A stretch of 64,000 bases of DNA from Shinella sp. WSJ-2 (lineage in GTDB: Bacteria; Pseudomonadota; Alphaproteobacteria; Rhizobiales; Rhizobiaceae). A program made the translations under genes and the position numbers. The DNA is taken from positions 1 to 64,000 of the forward strand of contig NZ_QWBU01000012.1 of assembly GCF_003432075.1 (NCBI RefSeq), written 5' to 3'. Shown here one piece after another: positions 41,509 through 49,842 of this stretch. Within the stretch, counting starts at the first letter, position 1; each line of letters opens with the position of its first letter. A model generated the notes under the pieces. The model was not told where the DNA came from and made no database searches. It saw only the letters and a program-made list of their open reading frames with translations.

Positions 41509-44175
41509 ATGAATGTTGTAGTTGTGGAATCGCCCGCCAAGGCCAAGACGATCAACAAATATCTTGGCCCGGGCTACAAGGTGCTTGCCTCTTTCGGCCA
41601 TGTGCGCGATCTGCCGGCCAAGGACGGTTCCGTGCGTCCGGACGAAGACTTCGAAATGCTGTGGGAGGTCGACAGCGCGTCGGCCAAGCGCATCAAGGAC
41701 ATTGCCGATGCGGTAAAGGATTCCGACGGCCTCATCCTCGCAACCGACCCGGATCGCGAGGGCGAGGCAATCTCCTGGCACGTGCTGGACGTGCTTAAGA
41801 AGAAGCGCGTGCTTGGCGACAAGCCGGTGCAGCGCGTCGTCTTCAATGCCATCACCAAGTCGGCCGTGCTCGAGGCAATGCGCAATCCGCGCGACATCGA
41901 CACGCCGCTGGTCGATGCCTATCTCGCCCGCCGCGCGCTCGATTATCTTGTCGGGTTCAACCTGTCGCCGGTACTCTGGCGCAAGCTGCCTGGTGCGCGT
42001 TCGGCCGGCCGCGTGCAATCAGTGGCGCTGCGTCTGGTCTGTGACCGCGAAGCCGAGATCGAGCGTTTCGTCTCGGAAGAGTACTGGAACATTTCCGCCC
42101 TCCTGAAGACGCCGCGCGGCGACGAGTTCGAGGCCCGCCTTGTTTCGGCCGAAGGCAAGCGGCTTCCCCCCAGGGCGGTCGGCAACGGCGAAGAGGCGAG
42201 TAACCTGCGCACGCTGCTCGAAGGTGCGGCCTACCGCGTCGAGAGCGTCGAGGCCAAGCCCACGAAGCGCAACCCGTCACCGCCCTTCACCACCTCCACG
42301 CTGCAGCAGGCCGCGTCCTCCAAGCTTGGCTTCTCGGCCTCGCGCACCATGCAGGTGGCGCAAAAGCTCTATGAAGGCATCGATATCGGCGGCGAGACGG
42401 TCGGTCTCATCACCTATATGCGTACCGACGGCGTGCAGATGGCGCCCGAGGCGATCGATGCCGCCCGCAAGGCCGTCGCCGAGCAGTTTGGCGCGCGCTA
42501 TGTGCCGGAAAAGGCTCGCATCTATTCCACCAAGGCGAAGAACGCCCAGGAAGCCCACGAGGCGATACGCCCGACTTCCTTCGACCGCACGCCCGACCAG
42601 GTGAAGCGCTATCTCGATCCGGACCAGTTGAAGCTCTACGACCTCGTGTGGAAGCGTGGCATCGCGAGCCAGATGGCATCGGCCGAAATCGAGCGCACAA
42701 CCGTCGAAATCGAAGCCGACAATGGCGGACGCAAGGCCGGCCTGCGTGCCACCGGCTCCGTCATCCGCTTCGACGGCTTCATCGCCGCCTATACCGACCA
42801 GAAGGAAGACGGCGAACAGTCCGACGACGGTGACGACGACGGCCGCCTGCCCGAAATCAACGCCCAGGAAAAGCTCGCCAAGGAGAAGGTGAACGCCACC
42901 CAGCACTTCACCGAGCCGCCGTCGCGCTATTCCGAAGCATCGCTTATCAAGAAGATGGAAGAACTCGGCATCGGCCGCCCGTCGACCTATGCCGCCACGC
43001 TCGCCACGCTGCGCGACCGCGAATATATCGTCATCGACAAGCGCAAGCTGATCCCGGAGGCCAAGGGCCGTCTCGTGACGGCCTTCCTCGAGAGCTTCTT
43101 CACGCGGTATGTCGAATACGACTTCACCGCCGATCTCGAGGAAAAGCTCGACAAGATCTCCGCCGGCGAACTCGACTGGAAGCAGGTTCTGCGCGATTTC
43201 TGGAAGGACTTTTTCGCGCAGATCGAGGATACCAAGGAACTGCGCGTCACCAACGTGCTCGATGCGCTGAACGAGGAACTGGCTCCGCTGGTCTTCCCGA
43301 AGCGCGAGGACGGCAGCGATCCACGCATCTGCCAGGTCTGCGGCACCGGCAAGCTGTCGCTGAAACTCGGCAAATTCGGCGCCTTCGTCGGCTGCTCGAA
43401 CTATCCGGAATGCAACTACACCCGCCAGCTTTCGGCCGACAATGGTTCGGATGCGGAGGCGGCCGCCTCCAACGAGCCGCAGAGCCTCGGCAAGGATCCG
43501 CATACGGGTGAGGAAATCACTCTGCGCTCCGGCCGTTTCGGACCCTATGTCCAGCGCGGTGACGGCAAGGAGGCGAAGCGTTCGAGCCTGCCCAAGGGCT
43601 GGACGCCGGCCAGCATCGACCATGAGAAGGCCGTCGCGCTGCTCTCGCTGCCGCGCGATATCGGCCAGCATCCGGAATCCGGCAAGATGATCTCGGCGGG
43701 CCTCGGCCGTTATGGACCGTTCCTGCTGCATGACGGCAGCTACGCCAATCTTGAAACCGTCGAGGATGTGTTCTCGATCGGCCTCAACCGCGCCGTCACC
43801 GTCATTGCCGACAAGGCGTCGAAGGGGCCAGGTGGTCGCGCGCGGGGCACGCCGGCGGCGCTGAAGACGCTGGGCGACCATCCCGACGGTGGCCCGATCA
43901 CGGTACGCGACGGCAAGTACGGCCCCTATGTCAACTGGGGCAAGGTCAACGCTACCTTGCCGAAGGGCAAGGCCGCCGACAGCTTAACGATGGAAGAAGC
44001 GCTCGTTCTGATCGCCGAAAAGGCCGGCAAGATGCCTGCCAAGGGCGGTAAGGCCAAGGCTCCCGCCAAGGCAAAGACCACGAAGGCGGCCAAATCCGAC
44101 GAGACGAAGGCCGCAAAGCCGAAGGCAAAGGCTGCGGCCAAGCCCAAGGCTGCAGCAAAGGCAAAGAAGGCCTGA
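41509..44175 (+). CDS. topA: DNA topoisomerase I (type IA)
   Basis: Relaxes negative supercoils. 888 residues from ATG 41509 (an ATG at 41503 adds two residues). Toprim VVVVESPAKAKTINKYLG with the acidic LATDPDREGEAISWHV, the active Tyr in GLITYMRTDG (about 308), and SAGRVQSVALRLVCDRE. One Cys4 zinc ribbon, CQVC...CSNYPEC (about 609-634), precedes three C-terminal topo repeats (e.g. SGRFGPYVQRGDG, GLGRYGPFLLHDG, DGKYGPYVNWG) and a Lys/Ala-rich tail that probably binds DNA or RNA polymerase. rnr starts 4 nt after the stop. Confidence 0.96.
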   Translation: MNVVVVESPAKAKTINKYLGPGYKVLASFGHVRDLPAKDGSVRPDEDFEMLWEVDSASAKRIKDIADAVKDSDGLILATDPDREGEAISWHVLDVLKKKRVLGDKPVQRVVFNAITKSAVLEAMRNPRDIDTPLVDAYLARRALDYLVGFNLSPVLWRKLPGARSAGRVQSVALRLVCDREAEIERFVSEEYWNISALLKTPRGDEFEARLVSAEGKRLPPRAVGNGEEASNLRTLLEGAAYRVESVEAKPTKRNPSPPFTTSTLQQAASSKLGFSASRTMQVAQKLYEGIDIGGETVGLITYMRTDGVQMAPEAIDAARKAVAEQFGARYVPEKARIYSTKAKNAQEAHEAIRPTSFDRTPDQVKRYLDPDQLKLYDLVWKRGIASQMASAEIERTTVEIEADNGGRKAGLRATGSVIRFDGFIAAYTDQKEDGEQSDDGDDDGRLPEINAQEKLAKEKVNATQHFTEPPSRYSEASLIKKMEELGIGRPSTYAATLATLRDREYIVIDKRKLIPEAKGRLVTAFLESFFTRYVEYDFTADLEEKLDKISAGELDWKQVLRDFWKDFFAQIEDTKELRVTNVLDALNEELAPLVFPKREDGSDPRICQVCGTGKLSLKLGKFGAFVGCSNYPECNYTRQLSADNGSDAEAAASNEPQSLGKDPHTGEEITLRSGRFGPYVQRGDGKEAKRSSLPKGWTPASIDHEKAVALLSLPRDIGQHPESGKMISAGLGRYGPFLLHDGSYANLETVEDVFSIGLNRAVTVIADKASKGPGGRARGTPAALKTLGDHPDGGPITVRDGKYGPYVNWGKVNATLPKGKAADSLTMEEALVLIAEKAGKMPAKGGKAKAPAKAKTTKAAKSDETKAAKPKAKAAAKPKAAAKAKKA

Positions 44176-44179
44176 CGAT

Positions 44180-46531
44180 ATGAGCAAGGAACCACGCAGC
44201 CGGGCAGGACAAACGAAACGGCCTGGCCGCGCGGGCCGTGAGGCAGCGTCTGCCAACGAGACGCCGATCATCCATGGCGCCATTCCGCCGCGCGACGTGT
44301 TGTTGCGCTTCATCGCGGAACACCCGGAACAGGCCTCCAAGCGCGAAATCTCCAAGGCCTTCGGCCTGAAGGGCGAAACGCGTGTGGAATTGAAGGCTCT
44401 GCTCAAATCCTTCGAAGAGGACGGCCTTCTCGAGAAGCGCCGCAAGTCGCTGGTGCGGCCCGGCGCGCTGCCCCCCGTCACCGTACTCGACATCACCACG
44501 CGCGACGTCGATGGCGAGCTGATCGGCCGTCCGGCGGAATGGCTTGACGATGCCGGCGTGGCTCCGGCGGTGCTCATTCGCCAGTCGAGTGGCGCGCGCA
44601 AGGACAAGGCGCCCGTCGCCGGTCTCGGCGATCGGGTTCTGGCAAAGATTTTCCCGGCCAAGGAGCGCGGCGGCCCGGCCTATACCGGCCGCGTCATCAA
44701 GGTTCTCGACAAGAAGAAGAATTCCGGCATGGGCGTGTTCCGCACCATGGCGGGCGGTGGCGGCCGCATCATGCCGATCGACCGCCGTGGCGACGAAATG
44801 GACGTCGATGCGGATTTCACGGCGGGTGCCAAGGACGGCGACCTCGTGGAGATCGATGTCGTGCGCATGGGCCGCTACGGCCTGCCGCGCGCGCAGGTCA
44901 AGAGCGTGGTCGGCTCCGTCGCCTCGGAAAAGGCGATCTCGATGATCGCCATTTACGCCCACGGCATTCCCCACATTTTCCCGGATGCGGTCATTCGCGA
45001 GGCGGAAGCCGCGGGTCCGGCGACCATGGCGCACCGCGAGGACTGGCGCAGCCTTCCCCTCATCACCATCGACCCGGCCGACGCCAAGGACCACGACGAC
45101 GCCGTCTATGCCGAGCCGGACACCTCGCCGGACAATCCAGGCGGCGTGATCGTCACCGTGGCGATCGCCGATGTCAGCTATTATGTTCGCCCGAAATCGG
45201 CGCTCGACCGCGAGGCGCAGAAGCGCGGCAACTCGGTCTATTTCCCGGATCGCGTCGTGCCCATGCTGCCAGAGCGCATCTCCAACGATCTCTGCTCGCT
45301 CAAGGAAGGCGTCGACCGGCCGGCGCTCGCCGTGCGCATGGTCTTTTCGCATGACGGCCGCAAGGCCAGCCACACCTTCCACCGCATCATGATGAAGAGC
45401 GCGGCAAAGCTCTCCTACCAGCAGGCGCAGGCGGCCATCGACGGTGCGCCCGACGACAAGACCGGCCCGATCCTCGAAACGATCCTGAAGCCGCTCTGGC
45501 AGGCCTACAAGATCATGACGGTCGGCCGTAACCGCCGTCAGCCGCTCGAACTCGACATGCCCGAGCGCAAGATCCTGCTGAAGCCCGACGGCACCGTGGA
45601 TCGGGTTTTCATCCCGCCACGGCTCGATGCGCACAAGCTCATCGAGGAGATGATGATCCAGGCCAACGTCGCGGCCGCCGAGACGCTGGAGAAAAAGAAG
45701 CAGGCTCTGATCTACCGCGTGCACGACGCACCGTCGCTCGCCAAGCAGGAAGTGCTGCGCGAGTTCCTGCAGACGCTCGACATATCCCTAGTCAAGGGCG
45801 GCAACATGCGCTCGAACCATTTCAATGGCATCCTCGCCAAGGTGGCGGACAAGCCGTTCCAGGAAATGGTCAACCAGATGGTGCTGCGTTCGCAGAGCCA
45901 GGCGATCTACAGCCCAGAAAATATCGGCCATTTCGGTCTGAACCTCATGAAATACGCCCACTTCACCTCGCCGATCCGCCGCTATGCGGACCTGATCGTG
46001 CATCGTGCGCTGGTGGGCTCGCTCGGACTTGGCGAAGGCGGCATCACGCCGGATGAGGAAGCCGTGTTCGACGATATCGCGGCCGAAATCTCGACCTTCG
46101 AGCGCCGCGCCATGGCGGCCGAGCGCGACACGGTCGACCGGCTGATCGCGCACCATCTCGCAGAGCGTGTCGGCGAGGAATTCGATGGCCGCGTCTCCGG
46201 CGTCACCAAGGCGGGACTTTTTGTCACCCTGCCCGAATATGGTGCCGACGGGTTCGTGCCTATATCTATGCTTGGACGCGACTATTATATCTACGACGAG
46301 GCGCATCAGGCTCTATCCGGTGAAAAGACCGGGCTCGGCTACCGCCTCGGCGATACGGTTCGCGTCAAGCTCGCCGAAGCGGTGCCGTTGGCCGGTTCGC
46401 TCCGGTTCGACATGATCAGCGAAGGACGCAAGATGCCGACGGCCGTGCGCTCCTTCCACAAGTCGGGCCGACGCAAGGGCGGCGAAACCCGGCGCCAGCC
46501 GGGCACGCGCCCGCCGCGCGGAAGACGCTGA
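44180..46531 (+). CDS. rnr: Ribonuclease R
   Basis: 3'-5' exoribonuclease that degrades structured RNA and helps tmRNA-linked decay. 783 residues. An N-terminal winged-helix (LLRFIAEHPEQASKREISKA) is followed by cold-shock domains, the RNB catalytic core with LITIDPADAKDHDDAVYAEP (Asp cluster) and VTVAIADVSYYVRPKSALDR, FTSPIRRYADLIVHRAL, and a C-terminal S1 domain (GVTKAGLFVTLPEYGADGFV) ending in a basic RRKGGETRRQPGTRPPRGRR tail. 4 nt after topA, so co-transcription is likely. Confidence 0.95.
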   Translation: MSKEPRSRAGQTKRPGRAGREAASANETPIIHGAIPPRDVLLRFIAEHPEQASKREISKAFGLKGETRVELKALLKSFEEDGLLEKRRKSLVRPGALPPVTVLDITTRDVDGELIGRPAEWLDDAGVAPAVLIRQSSGARKDKAPVAGLGDRVLAKIFPAKERGGPAYTGRVIKVLDKKKNSGMGVFRTMAGGGGRIMPIDRRGDEMDVDADFTAGAKDGDLVEIDVVRMGRYGLPRAQVKSVVGSVASEKAISMIAIYAHGIPHIFPDAVIREAEAAGPATMAHREDWRSLPLITIDPADAKDHDDAVYAEPDTSPDNPGGVIVTVAIADVSYYVRPKSALDREAQKRGNSVYFPDRVVPMLPERISNDLCSLKEGVDRPALAVRMVFSHDGRKASHTFHRIMMKSAAKLSYQQAQAAIDGAPDDKTGPILETILKPLWQAYKIMTVGRNRRQPLELDMPERKILLKPDGTVDRVFIPPRLDAHKLIEEMMIQANVAAAETLEKKKQALIYRVHDAPSLAKQEVLREFLQTLDISLVKGGNMRSNHFNGILAKVADKPFQEMVNQMVLRSQSQAIYSPENIGHFGLNLMKYAHFTSPIRRYADLIVHRALVGSLGLGEGGITPDEEAVFDDIAAEISTFERRAMAAERDTVDRLIAHHLAERVGEEFDGRVSGVTKAGLFVTLPEYGADGFVPISMLGRDYYIYDEAHQALSGEKTGLGYRLGDTVRVKLAEAVPLAGSLRFDMISEGRKMPTAVRSFHKSGRRKGGETRRQPGTRPPRGRR

Positions 46532-46557
46532 CGAGTTCCGGCAAGGAAGGACAGGAT

Positions 46558-47031
46558 ATGCACGCGAACGAGACCGACGGCAAAAGGCTGCATTTCGGCG
46601 ATACCGCAAGCGGAAAGCCGGCGGATCGTCCGGTCGGCCGCGCCATCAAGCGCGGCATGCTGAACCATTGCCCGGCTTGCGGCACCGGCCGCCTGTTCAA
46701 GTCCTTCCTCAAGCCGGTCGAAAACTGCGCCGCCTGTGGCGAGGACTACACGCACCAGCGCGCCGACGACCTGCCACCCTATCTCGTCATCACCATCGTC
46801 GGCCATATCGTTCTCGGTGGCTACATGGCGACGGATCTCGTCTGGCCGCTCACCACCTGGCAGCATCTCGCCATCTGGGCGCCGATCACCATCATCCTCT
46901 CCCTGATAATGCTCCAACCCGTCAAAGGCGGTACGATCGGCCTGCAATGGGCGGTCAGGATGCATGGCTTCGGCGAAAAGCCCGATGCCGATGAGGATGC
47001 AACGCCCGCTTACCGCGATAAAACCGCATGA
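46558..47031 (+). CDS. DUF983 family membrane protein
   Basis: 157 residues. A zinc-ribbon-like pair CPACGTG (about 38-44) and CAACGEDYTH (about 57) is followed by two membrane helices, LVITIVGHIVLGGYMATDLV and LAIWAPITIILSLIMLQPVK. DUF983 members are common in alphaproteobacteria, sometimes near cytochrome oxidase genes; function unknown. The stop codon overlaps the NUDIX start (ATGA), giving translational coupling. Confidence 0.9.
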   Translation: MHANETDGKRLHFGDTASGKPADRPVGRAIKRGMLNHCPACGTGRLFKSFLKPVENCAACGEDYTHQRADDLPPYLVITIVGHIVLGGYMATDLVWPLTTWQHLAIWAPITIILSLIMLQPVKGGTIGLQWAVRMHGFGEKPDADEDATPAYRDKTA

Positions 47032-47687
47032 CGCCTGTCCGTCCCGTCGACGCAGCCTCCATCCTGCTTCTCGACCGGTCGGGCGGGACGATACGGGTGC
47101 TGGTGGGCAAGCGCAGCAGCAGGCATGTCTTCATGCCCGACGTCTATGTCTTTCCCGGCGGCCGGCGTGATGCGGGCGACCGCCTCGTTTCCATCGCGAG
47201 CCCTCTGAACCCGCTGGCGCTGGAGCGCATGGCCGTGCGCGTGCCACGCTGTTCGGGCTCGCGGCTGCGTGCGCTCGCCGTCGCAGCGCTGAGGGAGCTT
47301 TACGAGGAGGCAGGGCTCAGCGTCGGCGCGCCGCTTGCCGACGTGCCCGAAGGCGGACTGCCGTTCCGTCCTGATCTCTCGAAGCTCCGTTTCCTGGCCC
47401 GCGCCATCACGCCCACCGGCATGGTGCGGCGCTTCGATACGCGCTTCTTCACGCTCTTTGCCGATGAGGCCGGCATCGACCCTTCCGGTGCTGCGGCCAG
47501 TCATGAGCTCGAGGATGTGCGCTGGGTGGATATTTTTGACCACACGGGCATCGAGATGCCCGACATAACCGTCTTGATCCTTGAAGAACTTCAAAAAAGC
47601 ATTCAGGAAGACAAGTCTCTCCCCTTCGGAAGACCGGCGCCGCTCTATCGCAACAGGCACGGTCACTTCCTCCGGGACCTGCTTTAA
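47028..47687 (+). CDS. NUDIX hydrolase
   Basis: 219 residues. The Nudix box lies in LAVAALRELYEEAGLSVGAP (REL-x2-EAG with the metal-binding Glu pair), preceded by VFMPDVYVFPGGRRDAGDRL. The substrate (a nucleoside diphosphate-X, possibly CoA or ADP-sugar) is unknown. It is coupled to DUF983 by a 4-bp overlap and precedes an MFS permease by 13 nt. Confidence 0.88.
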   Translation: MTPVRPVDAASILLLDRSGGTIRVLVGKRSSRHVFMPDVYVFPGGRRDAGDRLVSIASPLNPLALERMAVRVPRCSGSRLRALAVAALRELYEEAGLSVGAPLADVPEGGLPFRPDLSKLRFLARAITPTGMVRRFDTRFFTLFADEAGIDPSGAAASHELEDVRWVDIFDHTGIEMPDITVLILEELQKSIQEDKSLPFGRPAPLYRNRHGHFLRDLL

Positions 47688-47700
47688 GGGTCGATTACAT

Positions 47701-48885
47701 ATGACGCAGCCGCAATCGGGCACCTCCGGCCCGGTGGAGCACATCCACTGGCGATCGCTCATCGCAGCCGTCGCCGCCATTTCCGCCGTCGGGATCGCCA
47801 TCGGGCTCGGTCTCCCGCTGCTTTCCATCATCATGGAAAAGCGCGGCATTTCCCCCACGATGATCGGCATCAACTCTGCCATGGCCGGTGTCGCCGCCAT
47901 GGCCGCCGCGCCCTTCACCACGCGCCTGGCCCATGCCTGGGGCACATCGACGACGATGCTTCTGGCCATCCTGCTGTCGGCGATCAGCGGCCTCGGTTTC
48001 TATTATATCGAGAACTTCTGGCTGTGGTTTCCGCTCCGTCTCGTCTTCCACGGCGCGATCACCACGCTGTTCATCCTGTCAGAATTCTGGATCAACGCGG
48101 CAGCGCCGCCGCGCCGCCGCGGCCTGGTGCTCGGCATCTATGCGACGGTTCTGTCGCTCGGCTTCGCCACCGGTCCCCTGCTCTTCTCCATCCTCGGCAG
48201 CGACGGCGTGCGCCCCTTTGCCGTCGGCGCCCTGATCATCCTCGTCGCCGCCATTCCTATCTTCATCGCCCGCAGCGAGAGCCCCGTCATCGACGAGAAG
48301 CCGGAGCTGCATTTCATGCGCTACATCCTTCTCGTGCCCACGGCGACAGCCGCCGTTTTCATCTTCGGCGCCGTGGAAGTCGGAGGCCTGTCGCTCTTCC
48401 CGATCTATGCCACGCGGGCGGGCTTCAGCGAGCCGCAGGCGGCCCTGCTGCTCACGGTGATGGGCATCGGCAACATGGCTTTCCAGATCCCGCTGGGCAT
48501 GATCTCCGACCGCATGAAGGACCGCAGGCGTCTTCTCACCATCATGGCAGTCATCGGCCTTGTGGGGGCTCTTTCGCTGCCCTGGGTGTCGCAGAACTGG
48601 CTTCTGATGGCCGTCGTGCTGCTCTTGTGGGGCGGCTGCGTTGCGGGCCTCTATACGGTCGGTCTCAGCCACCTCGGCTCGCGACTCGTCGGCGCGGATC
48701 TCGCGGCAGCCAATGCGGCCTTCATCTTCTGTTATGCCGTCGGCACGGTTGTCGGTCCCCAGGCGATCGGCGCGGCGATGGATGTGTCCGGCAATGACGG
48801 TTTTGCCTGGGCAATCGTTGCTTTCTTCGGCTTTTACCTCGTACTTTCCCTGGGCCGGATCGTTTTCCGACCGAAACGGGGTTGA
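47701..48885 (+). CDS. Major facilitator superfamily permease
   Basis: 394 residues, 12 predicted membrane helices in two blocks of six with a central polar loop around RSESPVIDEKPELHFMRYIL. MFS features: AHAWGTSTTMLLAILLSAIS (loop 2-3), IPLGMISDRMKDRRRLLTIM (loop 8-9 GxxSDRxxRR-like). It resembles the YcaD/DHA group of drug or metabolite exporters; the substrate is not deducible. Its TGA stop lies inside the -35 box of the rpmG promoter. Confidence 0.9.
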   Translation: MTQPQSGTSGPVEHIHWRSLIAAVAAISAVGIAIGLGLPLLSIIMEKRGISPTMIGINSAMAGVAAMAAAPFTTRLAHAWGTSTTMLLAILLSAISGLGFYYIENFWLWFPLRLVFHGAITTLFILSEFWINAAAPPRRRGLVLGIYATVLSLGFATGPLLFSILGSDGVRPFAVGALIILVAAIPIFIARSESPVIDEKPELHFMRYILLVPTATAAVFIFGAVEVGGLSLFPIYATRAGFSEPQAALLLTVMGIGNMAFQIPLGMISDRMKDRRRLLTIMAVIGLVGALSLPWVSQNWLLMAVVLLLWGGCVAGLYTVGLSHLGSRLVGADLAAANAAFIFCYAVGTVVGPQAIGAAMDVSGNDGFAWAIVAFFGFYLVLSLGRIVFRPKRG

Positions 48886-48909
48886 CTTTTCGGGCGCGAT
48901 TTGTAGTTT
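48882..48909 (+). promoter_or_regulatory. rpmG promoter
   Basis: TTGACT (48882-48887), 16 nt, TAGTTT (48904-48909), then the GC-rich CCGCCC. The -35 box overlaps the stop codon of the MFS gene. The leader to the rpmG ATG would be about 60 nt. Confidence 0.65.
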
Positions 48910-48978
48910 CCGCCCAGATTTAAGCCGTGGAGCAGACTGGCTGTCCGCGGCTTCGTTTTTGATAAAGGCAGGACGACC

Positions 48979-49146
48979 ATGGCCAAGGCTACCACCATCA
49001 AGATCAAGCTGCTGTCGACGGCCGACACCGGTTTCTTCTACGTAACGACGAAGAACAGCCGTACGATGACCGACAAGATGACCAAGACCAAGTACGATCC
49101 GGTCGCGAAGAAGCACGTCGAATTCAAGGAAACCAAGATCAAGTAA
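48979..49146 (+). CDS. rpmG: 50S ribosomal protein L33
   Basis: 55 residues: [55 protein letters not shown]. This is the cysteine-free (C-minus, zinc-independent) form of L33. GGACGACC precedes the ATG. It has its own promoter and a strong terminator. Confidence 0.97.
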   Translation: MAKATTIKIKLLSTADTGFFYVTTKNSRTMTDKMTKTKYDPVAKKHVEFKETKIK

Positions 49147-49170
49147 TCTTGGGAGCCTTTTCAGGTTCGC

Positions 49171-49210
49171 AAAGGCGCTGGACGGAAACGTCCGGCGCCT
49201 TTCCTTTTTT
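49171..49210 (+). terminator. rpmG terminator
   Basis: AAAGGCGCTGGACG (49171-49184), loop GAAA, CGTCCGGCGCCTTT then CCTTTTTT. A 14-bp stem (one T-G pair) with a T tract, 25 nt after the stop codon. Confidence 0.93.
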
Positions 49211-49249
49211 AGACTTGCGAAATGCAACCTGGCCGCGGGGATAGAATCA

Positions 49250-49380
49250 AAAACGCCGCTCCCTTGCCGGGAGCGGCGTTGAATGGGGGTCGGTCAGTAC
49301 GACGACGGCACGAGGATTCCGTATTTGTCGTAACCGACCGACCGACCCCACGACCCAGGAGATGCGGCGGACCTAGCATC
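49250..49380 (-). ncRNA. Candidate trans-acting small RNA between rpmG and pleD
   Basis: Read on the minus strand: a long hairpin with outer arms GGGGTCGGTC/GACCGACCCC (49340-49349 with 49286-49295), inner TACGAC/GTCGTA and ACGG/CCGT, then a 12-bp terminator stem AACGCCGCTCCC/GGGAGCGGCGTT (49280-49252) and TTTTTGATTC. No ORF with coding character. Several 'alpha-r' family sRNAs are encoded in rhizobial intergenic regions with this hairpin-plus-terminator plan; I suspect but cannot confirm that it is one of them (perhaps alpha-r45). The 5' end is uncertain. Confidence 0.6.
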
Positions 49381-49842
49381 ATGGGGTAACCGGTTGTGCG
49401 GGCTTGTTTGCCGCCCATGAGTTGAGCATCGCGCCAAAACGAAAAAAAATCAACGAATTCTTAACGTTTCCGCCAAGACTCCTTGTCTCATAGTTAACCG
49501 CCGAGCGGCTGATTGTCTCAGCAAGCGGCATCTACGTTATAGAAGATAACAGTAAGCTCGCCCCAGCAAAGCAACCATTGCGCGCACTTAATACAACCTT
49601 AAAAAATAGACGCAACTTCGCAAGGCGTGAGTACATTTTGTACAACCCGTTGAAATCCATCGGAAAAGTAAATCGTACGATTTATAGCCAAATTTGACCA
49701 CACGGGCCACAGTATGAACCCTCGATTTGGTTCATGTCCGGAAAAATCTTCTGAGGGACAAGCGCCCTAAAAATTAGGCACTTGCCCGAAAAGCGTTTGA
49801 GCCTGTGGAAAAAGCGTAGGCGGAAGTCAGTTCGGATGTGGC
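49381..49842. other. Gene-free AT-rich stretch between the sRNA and pleD
   Basis: No coding sequence is supported. It contains a 16-bp perfect palindrome TAAATCGTACGATTTA (49669-49684), ATGAACC-N8-GGTTCAT (49714-49735) and a hairpin (49755-49787) with loop AAA and arms GGGACAAGCGCCCTAA/TTAGGCACTTGCCC, with two bulges. The last lies 56 nt after the pleD stop and may be the 3' end signal of divK-pleD. The stretch should also hold the sRNA promoter, which I could not identify. Confidence 0.5.

Noticed and set aside
49209-49418. A 69-codon minus-strand ORF
   Set aside because: Coincides with the hairpin-rich sRNA candidate and has no coding character.
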